The notes under the pieces are model-generated. The model saw only the letters and a program-made list of their open reading frames with translations, was not told the origin of the DNA and searched no databases. A stretch of 64,000 nt of DNA, taken from the NCBI GenBank assembly GCA_003008705.1, contig PDUO01000007.1, forward strand, positions 588,123 through 652,122. Reading direction: 5' to 3'. Below, piece after piece: positions 10,583 through 21,733 of this stretch. The stretch's first letter is position 1; each line of letters starts with the position of its first letter. A program made the position numbers and the translations under genes. Source of the DNA: Pezicula radicicola (lineage: Eukaryota; Ascomycota; Leotiomycetes; Helotiales; Dermateaceae).

Positions 10583-13254
10583 ATGCGCTGGACGACATGT
10601 TTTGCTGTTGCTACTGCAGCCATAGCAGCTGAAGCTTCAACGCTGACCCCCCCGGTTCTGCCTTTGATTGTTAGAAATCCTTACTTGAGTACATGGCTTG
10701 GGGGTGCGAGGAATCTGCCATGGGACCACTGGCCAATATTCTGGACTGGTCAAGAAGTATGTGTCTCTATTTAAGAAGAATTGACCGCTAGCTGACAACT
10801 ATTTGCAGGTTGGCTTTGGTGTTCTTGCGGCTGTTCCTGGTTCTGATACCGTATATCCATTGCTCGGCAGACCACACGACTCATTGCCGAGGACGGGTGA
10901 GAGGTAAGCTTGATCATTTATACTAGTAGAAGGTCAATCGTTGACAATACTTCAAGCTTTAACGTCTCCTACCCTACCTACGAAGGCGCAGTCTACGACG
11001 CGTCCACTACGAATCTCACATACAGCATTCCGGCACCAAGTGCATCACAAGAGCCCGTACAGGTCATCCTCTCCTTCCTTTCTCCGATTACTCCAACATC
11101 GACACTACGACAAGCCATACCTGCCTCATACTTGACTGTGCATGTCAGTGGGGGGTTTAATATCGATATCTACATCGATTTAAATGGTCTCTGGGTGAGC
11201 GCAAATCGAGGGAACGATATTGAATGGTACTTCAGCCAAGACGAAGATACAACACACAAAGACAGGGCTCCTCTTAAAAAATGGCAGATAAAACGCAGAA
11301 CCGAGCAGCTTCTGACAGAAGATGCGGACCGAGCAGAATGGGGCACACTGCACTTTACCGGCCCAGCCGATGTCCAGCATGAGGCAGGCACTTCGGCACT
11401 CCTCCGTCAAAGGTTCTCTAGAACGGGCACGCTGCAGAATATCGTGGATGGAAATTTCCGAGGTATCATGGACGAAGAGCCTGTTTTTGCTTTTGCAAAG
11501 TCATTCAAGCTCAATGGCACTTCTGCCTCAGGAAGCGACAAGTCTTATGATAGCGTACTCTTTACCATTGCACACATCCAGGAACCTGTTGTGCAATTTG
11601 CGTCGGCCCGAGGTCTGACCTTCATGCGGCCACTATGGGCTTCTTATTTCGCGTCCGCTGATGCCTTGTTGAAATATCACTATTACGACTTTGAGAATGC
11701 CTTTGCCCTTGCCAGTAACTACTCGGACCAGTTAGCATCTGATGCCTTAAAGTCTGGCTCAGAGGATTATAAAGACATTGTTGCCCTGAGTGCTCGTCAA
11801 GTTCTAGGTGCTACTTCTTTCTCTGGAACGCCAGATGATCCAATTATCTTCCTCAAAGAAATATCCTCTAACGGGAACTTCCAGACCGTCGACGTTATCT
11901 TCCCGGCATTTCCATTCTTCCTATACACGAACCCAAGATGGCTGGCCTATCTTTTAGAACCTCTCATTGAATACCAGCTCAGTGGTCAGTACCCTAACAA
12001 ATACTGTATTCATGATTTGGGCGCGCATTTCCCAAATGCTACTGGTCACCCCGACGGCAGTGATGAGTACATGCCCGTAGAGGAATCGGGCAACTTCCTC
12101 ATAATGGCTTTGGCCCTCACCAACTCCTTAAAGTACGACACAAATCCAGCTAGTATCTGGTCAAACATGGGAGCTTCAGCCGTTCAGGATGATGTCTCTC
12201 AAGGAGCATTCCCACTTTATATCGATAGTCAAGGCATGGACGACTCTTTCGGCGGGCCAATCAACATGAAGGGAGAGAAACAAGCCCAGAAGTGGGCTAA
12301 GAGATCCTACAGTCTTCTGAAGCAATGGACTGGCTACCTTGTGGCGGAAGCTTTGATCCCCAAGAACCAGCTTTCTACTGACGACTTTGCTGGACCGCTA
12401 GCAAACATGACAAACTTGGCACTCAAGGGTATTATTGGTATTAGAGCAATGAGCGAGATCTCCGCGTTGATTGGAGAGTATTCTGATGCCAGATACTATC
12501 GCAACATATCTGATGTTTACGTCAAGAAATGGCAAGAAGTTGGAGGGTATGGCTTATCCAGGGACCAAACACATTTCAAGCTCGCGTATTCCTGGTATGG
12601 ATCATGGTCTACACTATACAATCTGTTTGCGGATTCTCTACTCTGCTTCCACCTTCCAGGAACTTCTTCTCCCGCCTCAACAGATGGACAGAAGCCTCTG
12701 AAGGAAAGCCCACCTAAGAGTGGATTCATCGACGACAAAGTGTACAAGATCCAAAGCGACTGGTATCACGCGGTTCGTCAGAAGTATGGTCTCCCTCTTG
12801 ACAGCAGACACTTGTATACCAAGACAGATTGGGAATTCTTTGCCGTGGCCGTCGCTAGCAAGGCTGTTCGCGAGGAGATCGTGCAATCCATCGCATTATG
12901 GGTCAACGAGACGACGACTGGTACGTTTCTTGCATCGACGATCCTATAAGACACCACTGACATCAAATGCAGATCTCCCAATGACTGATTTGTACGACAC
13001 TGAGTGTAAGTTCTTAATCCGGTAATAACAGGCGAATCGACCCCCTTGCTAACATCAGCACAGATCCAGGATGGCCAGGTATCAATTTCAAAGCCAGACC
13101 TGTGGTCGGCGGCTCCTTCGCTTTCCTTGCGCTGGAAAGGGCTTGCGATGGGAAGGCGGTGGCGGGGCTTTCATTTCTGGAAGAGGGCTCAAGTACGTTA
13201 CCAAGGGCTGATGTGTCGGATGAGGACAGCGAATTACACGACGGAGAGCTGTAA
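10583..13254 (+). CDS. secreted glutaminase A-like protein (GtaA family), 818 aa
   Basis: GtaA-type enzymes are secreted and hydrolyse glutamine to glutamate and ammonia. Exons are 10583-10756, 10809-10903, 10957-12920, 12973-13005 and 13064-13254. The start MRWTTCFAVATAAIAAEAS is a clear signal peptide. Family marks include LIVRNPYLSTW, LPWDHWPIFWTGQ, YDASTTNLTY (DUF5127 region), the HDLGAHFPNATGH motif, ESGNFLIMALAL, and the C-terminal DLYDTE...PVVGG (DUF4965/DUF1793 region). It is longer than the roughly 690-aa Aspergillus protein, partly through an acidic tail after FLALERACDG. For intron 2 the acceptor at 10956 is chosen because an earlier AG would leave a 29-nt intron. Several N-x-S/T sites fit secretion. 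Confidence 0.93.
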
Positions 13255-13913
13255 ATATAAATCATGTGATACGATATATGGTGTTGAATAAAATAAATGG
13301 ATGATGTTTGCGGTTGGTACCTGCAGTTCTCCGCATAGATCGACCTTACAGCGCGACTTGCGGTGAAAGAGATGCATTGCTAACAGATTCATCTGCATTC
13401 CTTGTTCGGGCCAGATGCTTATTATGGGGTGATTGAGTATTGGTGGTAATTCCTTAAATCCAAGACATCCCAGACATAACCATCTCTCGGGAACGTCACA
13501 ATAATTCCTGCTGCTGCTGCTGTCGAAATGTTGATTGCCTCGTTCGTACAGTATTGTCTCTTTTCGGTGCCATTATTAAATTGGCAAATATCAGGGAATC
13601 CTTAGAATCACCGTTTTCAGCTTTTCCAGCAGAACCCCAGTGGCGCTATGACGGGCTAGGGCATTTCGCTTACACTAGCGTAATTAGCGTAGTTTGGACT
13701 TTTTAGTTGCGAGGCTTCCTCTCTTTCTGAATTCTTGAAGTTATCATCATCACAACACAACATCAAGGTCAATCTCCATCACGACCTAGATCCGTTATCT
13801 CACTTGTGCTCTTGTATCAACCGCACTGCACAACTTGAGTTGCGCAGCTTATTTCCCCTCCCATTTAGTTAATCTTTACGTCTTATCACTCGTCAAGAAC
13901 GACAACTTTCATC
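13255..13913. other. intergenic, promoter of the RRM gene
   Basis: This holds the 3' region of the glutaminase-like gene and the promoter/leader of the RRM gene. The last 200 bases are C/T/A-rich, with repeated ATCATCACAACACAACATC-like sequence just before the start. No gene seen. Confidence 0.45.
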
Positions 13914-15022
13914 ATGGCGTCCATGGACTACGAAAACGAGAATGGCACTCGGTACGAAGGTAAGTCATCATCCAAGCCAAACGGCGCACATTCGTACCAT
14001 GTTCTGCAACTGAATCTCGCAAAGCTGACGCGCTTTTAGATGAGGCTCCACGTTACGAAGGCCGTGAGCGCAGCGCATCACCACGCCCAACTCGTCGGAA
14101 CGACAGCCCTCGTGGTCCCCGCCGCTCTGCATCTCCTAATGGAAACGGACACGCTGAAAGCCGGTATATACACTCTGCACAATAATTTGATCTTTTCAAC
14201 TACTAACACGTGTTTTCAGTGGCCCTCCCAAGAATGACCGTGGTCCTCCACAAGATGATGGCGCAGTCAACCCAGGCTCCAACCTTTTCGTCACTGGTAT
14301 TCACCCTCGTCTCTCTGAGGCTGAGGTTACTCGCCTTTTTGAGAAGTACGGTGATGTCGAAAAGTGCCAGATCATGCTTGACCCACACACAAAGGAATCT
14401 CGTGGCTTCGGATTTGTGAAGATGGTCACTGCTGAGCAGGCTGACGCCGCCAAGGAGGGACTTCAAGGTGAGGTCATTGAAGGCCGAACCTTGAGCATCG
14501 AGAAGGCTCGTCGTTCCCGTCCACGTACCCCAACCCCTGGCAAGTACTTTGGCCCACCAAAGAGAGGCAAGTAATCCTAGACTCCCTTTTCCTACACAAT
14601 TAACTAAAACACCAGAAGATGACCCTCGTGGCCCTCCACCTGGCCGATACGGTGACAGATACGATGACCGCCGTGGATACCGTGGAGGTCGCGACGACTA
14701 CGGAGGAGGATACCGAGGACCCCGTCGTGATGATGATCGAGGCTACAGCCGACGTGATCGTGATGATGGCTATGCTCCTCGCGTCGATAGATACGGTGGT
14801 GGTCGTGATGACCGTTACAGCAGCCGCGGAGGCGATGATAGACGTGGAGGCGGTGGTGGATACAGTGATCGCTATGACCGAGGAGGAGACCGCGATGGTC
14901 GCTCAGCTCGTGAAGCTCCTCCACCTGCTCAATATGGCGATCCAGCTCCTCGAGGAGAGCCTAGAGAGCCATACGGAGGTAGAGACTATGCTGATGAGAG
15001 ATCCTACCGTCAGTACCATTGA
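13914..15022 (+). CDS. Tra2-like RRM/RGG RNA-binding protein (307 aa)
   Basis: This SR-like protein is expected to bind pre-mRNA and regulate splicing in the nucleus. Exons are 13914-13959, 14040-14163, 14220-14566 and 14616-15022. An N-terminal Arg/Ser region (RSASPRPTRR, RRSASP) precedes one RRM at about residues 79-153 with RNP2 LFVTGI and RNP1 RGFGFVKM. Next comes the linker RRSRPRTPTPGKYFGPPKR, matching Tra2-type linkers, and then a long Arg/Gly/Asp/Tyr-rich tail (RGGRDDYGGGYRG, SRRDRDD). The last intron uses a GC donor (GCAAGT at 14567). The GT alternative 4 nt downstream hits a stop straight after splicing, and reading through gives KRGK then stop, so only GC-AG splicing makes the tail. 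Confidence 0.93.
14567..14615 (+). other. GC-AG intron controlling the RGG tail (49 nt)
   Basis: The donor is GCAAGT, the branch region TTAACTAAAA and the acceptor ACCAG. Spliced, codons run AAG AGA G|AA GAT GAC CCT (KREDDP). Retained, the frame ends at TAA 14572-14574, giving a protein with the RRM but no RGG tail. Confidence 0.75.
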
Positions 15023-17687
15023 TCGCTGACCAACATAGGTGCGGAGCGCGCTTCGCGTTAAAAATCGTACGATCACAACGGCAAACGGATAGTTTGGATC
15101 TGCGACTTTCTTGATGCGGTGCACTCCCGCTTGTGTACTTGTTTTTTCTTTGTTCTCATCATGGTCCAAAACTTCGAGCAGCGGAGTATGCAAAAGCGAA
15201 AATTGTGTCATCAACACCAGGCGGGACTGGCGAACGGGTTTGATGAAACGACACAGATGCTAGGATTTCTTTTTGCTTTTATTCTGGGATCTTCGGCACG
15301 ATAATCGGTCTGTTATGCGGTGTTTCAGTCGCCAAAGTCGGCCATGGTGTTTTCTTCCCTGGATCATCGCTTGGTTCTTTTCGATCAGACAGCACTTCAT
15401 GTCCCCTTGTATCAATATTCAGCTTTGCTGAGCGCTTCTATCACATCACCTTGTCTTCGGCCAATTACGCTTTCGAAGCTCTCGACTTCGTCGTCGTCTT
15501 TAGTCGACTGAAAAAAAAAATCGAAGCAACTCAGCCTCATTCCATGACCAGCATTGCACAGTCCAACGTGCTCATTCAAACGCTTCTTCTTACACCCTTG
15601 AAATTCGCAATGATCGCCCCTACCTACACAGACATTCTTCACAATCCAAAAATCCTAATAGGCACCTCATGTAACTTGACGTGTACGATATCTCACTTCG
15701 CAATAAGACGCCTCATGATCACTCTCGCCTATGACACCAATGCTCCAACCGTGCCATTAAGCTTCCGCTACAGTTTCAAAGGGAGGCTTAACCCCCGATC
15801 TAGGTACATCGGCTGATTGTGAGTATAGGTAAAGAAGTCTGTAACCTGTTGGAATGACCCCTTTCCAAACCGACAATACGAATACATTTCAATCCAGTAA
15901 AGGTCCCCTCATACAAGTACAACTCTGCACAGCATCTATAGTGAGTCCCCCTATTTTGTGGCTGAATTAGGCTCCGTTATCAAAAATACGAATGTCTTTA
16001 ATAGCTCGAGAGGAGCATTAGTGGTGTAAAGAATGTCTCACATCGAGTTGCCTTTTGCTATACATAACTTTGCTTCATAATTAATCTTATAGTTGGAATA
16101 AAAGCATATCACATGACTTGAATCACATGTAGCCTATTCTATATAAAGTATTCCGCAAGTCTTAAAGTCATATGTGATGTCAATGTGTGTATTGTTGCCG
16201 TACACTTAAATTACATTGCCCATGCTGAATTCCAGTGCTTTTCTGAACGACAACAGTGTAGCTTGACTTCGCTATCTATTGGGTCTCATGAAATCACTTT
16301 CGTGACAACGGGCACATCATGATTCGCTAGGTTCATCAAACCCGTCCTCGAATTCATGAACCTGCCCCCAAGTTTATGACAACGTGATTATTATAAAGAC
16401 CCATAGTAAATGACTAAAGGCAAACCTCCTCAAGTAAGTCCGACACTAATCAACGATAGCACAGCTTGAAATCCCATTTGACCCCGCGAAATTAAGTCTA
16501 TGTACTTTTACTTCGTAGCGATCGCAAATTTCCTAGGTCCGATGATATAAGTAGTCTCTAGTACTTGGATTTTCTGCTTTAGGAGTTAGGGGAAGATGCG
16601 CTGCTGTTACTGCAGAGGATGTTGTTTAGTATAGGTGGTTTTGTATTAGTAGTTTATGTTGGTTTGTTGAAAGTGGGGTGGGATTAATGGTGTTGGGTTG
16701 ATAATAGCTGTTTGGTTTGCTATGTTGAGATAGATGGGTGGTTGATAGTTGGGGAGGAGGGATTTTAGGTGTTGGATGGATTTGAAGTGAAGTAAGTCTT
16801 GTCACATTTGTGTGAGGGGTGTATGGTGGTTGGGTTATGTTATATACGGTGATATGAGTACTTGTACTGGAATTAGGTAAGTTACCAAGAACAGCCCTAC
16901 TCAGTTACCTACATCTAGTAAGTAATCCATAATTAAGAGACATTATTTTCCTTCGACCTTAGATGATTTTTACTAAGTATAATTCTTTCTTGACGGAGGT
17001 ACCTGGTGCAAGTACAGTAGCCAATTTTATATCTAGAGATAGATGGGAAGAAACATGTTTATAGTAGAACTAACTAACTTCCAACTTCCGACTTATTCTA
17101 TAGGAACTAATAAATCTGAAGATCAATCAAAGTCAAGGAAGATTTTGCAGTTTGTTGGACGTCTGTATATACAAGATCCTACCTGTTACAAATTACTGTT
17201 AAATAGGAAATTACTTCTCAGCCAAGCAGTCAGTCCATGTAAATAAAACCCGTGAAATATAAAATACGAAATTTCCACTGCCGCATAAACCTACTTTCTT
17301 AAGTACAGACCTTTGCAAGCTCTGAGCGTGTGACAGAAATTATGGGAAAGAAATCCTGGGCCTGTCTAGTTTAGTTTATGGTGGAAGCACAATCTAGCTA
17401 GTCCACCTGTTTTGTCAGCTTATAAAAGCGTCTTCAAGAGTCTCAGAAAATTTTAGGAAGTTGTTAATGCTCTATAAGACCCGGAGGCTAGGACTAAGAA
17501 CATTACGCAGGAAAACATACAAAGTAAATTATGAATTGACAAGACTTTAGTCAGGGAATGGTCAACATTTTCAATGACGGTCACCAAGTTTCAACATCTC
17601 ATCCATGGCCTTTTCATCCAAATTAAATGCTCAGTATGCTCATAGTCCCATATTGTACATCTGTTTCTGAGGACATGCTTCGAGCTA
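15023..17687. other. 2.7-kb gene-poor stretch
   Basis: Short frames exist (for example 15451-15816 +) but none looks like protein or has splice support. The part at 16575-16850 is strongly G/T-rich on the + strand (C/A-rich on -). GTTAC words of the dispersed repeat family lie at 16876-16924. AT-rich sequence follows. No RNA gene recognised. Confidence 0.45.
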
Positions 17688-20077
17688 TCAAATCCAGTTT
17701 CCACTTCTGATCTTAACCTCATTACTATCATCGAAGCGAAAGCTAGGACTGGTATTTCCGGTTTCCGGACCAGGAGAGGTGCCTCCGCCATACCAATCAA
17801 GCGCTTTCTTTCGCAAGGCGCTACCCTGCCTTGGGGTAGAGGACTTGTGTTTATCAACTCCCGGGCTCCAGAGCTTACTGAGACGAACATGGTTTGGCTC
17901 ATTTTTGACAGGAGATGGTGTACGGCACATCCATTCAGATTCGGTCAAAGAAACTATGGTGCTATTGTCATCATCGTGAATTGACCTACCCTTGGATGGT
18001 GACGTGGGAGTATTTGGGCCACGCCTGTGTTTACGAATGGTCACATTTGGCGTGAGAATCAGTGCCTTTCTTGGAGAGCCTGTCACTCGCATGTTCTCTG
18101 ACTTATCGCTGCTACTTTCCAGGCATCTGTCAGTTGTACTTTCACTTAAAATGACCGCTATAGTACGGACAGCGGAAGGTGGATCGTAGGGTGGAATAAT
18201 GTGGTGAGTTACCTAAATAGCCACTGGCAATATTACGTTATGATAGGAATAGGGTTGCAAGGATTGCGGGAGAGATTCAAGAAAACACGACTTACCTGGG
18301 AAGCTTTTGTTGAGTATATTGGTCTTCATCTGGTTTTGGGCTCGACAAAGTTCGCATGATTTCTTCGGAGGGCGATCTGACAATTGGTACGGCTGACGCT
18401 ACACCAAGCATAGGTTCTGGCGAATAGCTAGACTCCCTATCGGCATAACCTAACAACGAATGTGCAATAGACGGTGCATGTGAAGCAGCAGACGACTTTC
18501 TTGAATGTGAGTCTGGTGGAGAAGGACATTCACTTGAGTCTTTTGGTAATGAAGTACTGCGCGCTGGTATCTCTGGCAAGGGTCTGTCCAGGCTTTCAAT
18601 CCAAGACTTTGTTTGCTGCTCCGACACGAAGTTGTCATCGACGACTTCAGAAAACTTGGACACTGGTATCCATCTCTTTGACTTTTGCGAAGCTTGTTCT
18701 ACCAGAGCAATGTCAGCGGAGCCTCAGAATAATTACATCACGAGCAGCAAGAAACCTGAACCTTGAGTCGTAAACTATGGGCGGGGTACAAAACTGACTG
18801 CTAGCTATACTACGGCCAAGAAGGGGACTGAGGGTGAATAAAAAGAAGTAAAAACTCACTTGGCCGACTCCTATGCACCCCAAGCATCAGTGGACTATCA
18901 GGGGCTGTGGGAGAGCTAATGTTCTTCTCTATATTGGCGTCTGTAAGCTTAGGGCTATCATCGAAGACGTCAGTAAGCCATGTTGTGTGGGAAGGAGAGC
19001 TCTTGTTTGAAGACGGTGATGCCTTTGAAGGGCTTGTCACGGAAGGGCTGATGACATCGGCAATAGTCTCCCAGTCTTGGTCATCTACATCTTGTAGTGA
19101 TCTTGACTGTCCGTTCATAGACATGAGACTCGGAGTCGTGGGAATTAGAGTGTGTGGGTGATCAATTGGGAGGAGCTGTAGAGCTTCGAGATGGTCCCAA
19201 GTGCGGTAGTGAAATCGAAATGTGGCGTAGGGGTTATCTTTGGGATCAATCAGGAAGTAGTCGTAGAACTTGGCGTCTTGAGGTTTCTCAAGGAGGCCAC
19301 CAGTGGGCATTCTGCGAGTGTGAGCTTGGAGCAGATGTTCTTAACGGTATGGAGAGTGGGTCAATCGCCAGTACATCATAGTCATGGTGTTGACTTGAGT
19401 AGTCCCAAGGCAAAGGGTTGAAGTGATTTGTGAACTTACGTAATTCCAAATCTATCCTGTGCTTTAAATTCTTCTGGCTCTGCAACTCTCCTCTTCCTAC
19501 CCTTTGCCCGAAAAACACGCACCTCGAGAAGGCCTCCGTCGCTAGCCGCCGAGCGCGCCTCTGCTTCGTTGTTGAAGAAGAATGGTCTTGCCTCGGTGCC
19601 GTTATTCTTAAAAAGCACACCCTTGTCCTTGTAGTTCCATCGAGCGCTGGGGTCAAAAAGGGCACGCATAACCTGTCCGCCTGATGTTGTGTTTGTGTTA
19701 ATTCCCCATGAAGTAATATGCCGGCCATTCATGTAGAATTTAAAGTACCAAAGATGGCATAGTGTTCTCTCAGGCTCCAGAACGCGGTATCGAAGCCAAA
19801 ACCGGGTGCCTAGACCTCAGGTTAGTTGTTGCACTTGAGTTTGGAGGTCCTTCATACCTGAAAGAGAAGGGATATAGACCGATACAGCTGATTGACGGCC
19901 AAGTAATTGATCAGCCTTACTCTCTGAAGCGACTGCTGCTGCTGGCAAGAGAGATTCGCGCTGGTCCAAGCCTGGGCTGCGCTTGAACTGACTCGAATCT
20001 GGATGCGCAAACTCTGGGTGTATGCTGAGTTCCCATTGCGAGATGACCGATATCTCTACGCCTTTGTGGCACGGCAT
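17688..20077 (-). CDS. unrecognised conserved-looking fungal protein (about 633 aa)
   Basis: Proposed exons (minus): 20077-19858, 19809-19440, 19311-18860, 18698-18296 and 18144-17688, in frame throughout. The N-terminal half looks folded: KGVEISVISQWELSIHPEF, then TRFWLRYRVLEPERTLCHLW, FYMNGRHITSWG, GGQVMRALFDPSARWNYKDKG, and TFRFHYRTWDHLEAL. The second half is low complexity, rich in Ser/Pro/Thr, with many SP/TP sites (possible kinase sites). I do not recognise a named domain. The first Met is at 20077 because an in-frame TAG lies upstream. The last junction is uncertain: acceptor 18145 keeps the frame, but a small extra exon around 18225-18235 is also possible. No catalytic residues can be assigned. 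Confidence 0.7.
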
Positions 20078-20998
20078 GATTCCTGAGTTACCGGCGGTGT
20101 GCAGTAATATTTGAAGGATGGAACTTGAAGAGCTTTTGGGTATGCCTGTTTTAACAAAGACCCATAAGTTGAATTTCAAATAGGATGCTGCTGGGTTGTC
20201 TGAGACACCTCTAGACTATGATGGTGCGATAGTTGGCAGGTTGATTCAAAGGTGAAATTCACTCTTGGACGGGACAGGAAGCAACGACGACAACGCACGT
20301 GTGATTACCCAATCAGTCATCAACTGAGTTACTGAAGTTATTTCAGTTACTCAGGTAGGGTAGGTAAAGACTCGCGAGTCATCATTGCTTTCTATCTTCC
20401 AAAGTCATCTTCGTCTCGTAAACAAAGGAAAACAAAAAGACCTCAGAGCTGCCAATCGAACTTGTATAATGCATGCGACTCGAAGGAATGTCCTGAAGAT
20501 AGAGATATGTGTCCCACGCCTTAGAATTATGCCTACGAAAGGTGGTCCGCCAGAGCGTATGAAAAATTGGAAATTTTAGAAATCAGAGCAACCCATAACG
20601 AGCCCGCATGATTGCACGCGATGTAGAGCTTACCACCAACAAGCAGCATTGCGCTGGCCACCTAGTCTGCTCAAACCAAGGTGACTCAGACTTTCATACC
20701 TGGCGGAATGACCTGTCTACGCCGAGTTTTACATGGAACCTAAAAGCACTGCTTCCAGGTTGCCACTATCTATTCATAGGTAGAGGGCCTGCACTTCCAA
20801 TTCGCCAACTGACCTCTGAGGCCCAGTGACCTTATATTCATAAGATCCATGGCCATACTGTCAAACTGCATTACTTCTACTTGGAATATGCCTGTCTCAG
20901 TACGAGCCAGCGCTTGTGAGTGATTGTGGTGTCGATTCGATTTATCCCTAGCAAAACCCCTATGTACAATGCCCAGTCCAATCATTTAACCCCATGGC
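20078..20998. other. intergenic with a GAGTTACTC-type block
   Basis: This holds the promoter of the 633-aa protein gene (-) and the 3' end of NDUFS5 (-). At 20322-20380 it reads CAACTGAGTTACTGAAG and TTCAGTTACTCAGG, an inverted pair of the same words seen elsewhere in the window, followed by GACTCGCGAGTC. No convincing gene. Confidence 0.45.
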
Positions 20999-21542
20999 TT
21001 ACTTATTAGTGCCTAGCACTGCCTCGGTATCCTCTTCTTTGCCAAGTAGACCTAGATTCCTGATCGCGCCGACCTTTGGTGCATTGTCCCGTTCATACGC
21101 GGATGCGGCCTGTTTCTTTCGGTATGCTGTTTGGATTGCGCCAACTCTTGCAGCCTTTGAATTGATAAGTCAGCAGTGGTATAGCTAGAAGGGTAAATGT
21201 GGGCATCTAGCTGGCTAAGACGAACCTCCTTCCTGTGGTGTAAACACTCATAGTAATCTTCTAAGAGGGGTGCGCATTTCTTCTTCCCTGAAACGTCGTC
21301 CGCTGAAGTGTTTACCACATAGCAACTCAGAACCTCCTGCCAGAATGCTGTTTCGTGTTAGAGCTTGAGTAAGGTGGTCCGTAGAATGTCCCATAGCGGA
21401 GCTTGAGATCTACTCACGAAAGCAGCGACCCTGTCCTGCACCCAATTGTTAGCGAATCGACAGCAGCAGCATACCAACAAATTGGCAGCAATTGGGAATT
21501 GTATATCTACATACCTCCGTTGAGTCCGTATCCTGAAGCCAT
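20999..21542 (-). CDS. mitochondrial complex I 15-kDa subunit (NDUFS5 family), 107 aa
   Basis: This is an accessory subunit of NADH:ubiquinone oxidoreductase on the intermembrane-space side. Exons (minus): 21542-21515, 21435-21418, 21347-21226 and 21154-20999. The protein begins MASGYGLNGGQGRC and has the twin CX9C pattern: CFPFWQEVLSC and CAPLLEDYYEC, which form two disulfides through the Mia40 import route. It continues with LHHRKEAARVGAIQTAYRKK and ends LLGKEEDTEAVLGTNK. Length is normal. Exon 2 is only 18 nt and supplies the first cysteine. It shares a 191-nt divergent promoter with Sec39. Confidence 0.95.
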
Positions 21543-21733
21543 TTTATATGTTCAATTGAGTTGTCGTCGATGAACCTCGACAGTATGGAAGCGCGATCTT
21601 GGAAGCCCTGTCGTTACGCAGGGAACAATTAATGTTCCGGATCTCCGATTATCAGGACAGCTCAATAATTATTTAGAGCTCCGTCATTTGTTGCCAAATT
21701 GCTAGATTCCTGCGCATACATGAACAACTGACT
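21543..21733. promoter_or_regulatory. 191-nt bidirectional promoter NDUFS5/Sec39
   Basis: The start codons of NDUFS5 (-) and Sec39 (+) are 191 nt apart and divergent, so both transcription starts must lie here or overlap. No specific operator recognised. Confidence 0.6.

Noticed and set aside
10904..10932. 29-nt intron 2 for the glutaminase-like gene
   Set aside because: Too short to splice; the acceptor at 10956 gives a 53-nt intron and the better GESFNVSYP reading.
15451..15816. 121-codon + strand frame
   Set aside because: No motif, no Met-proximal context and no homologous feel; left as intergenic.
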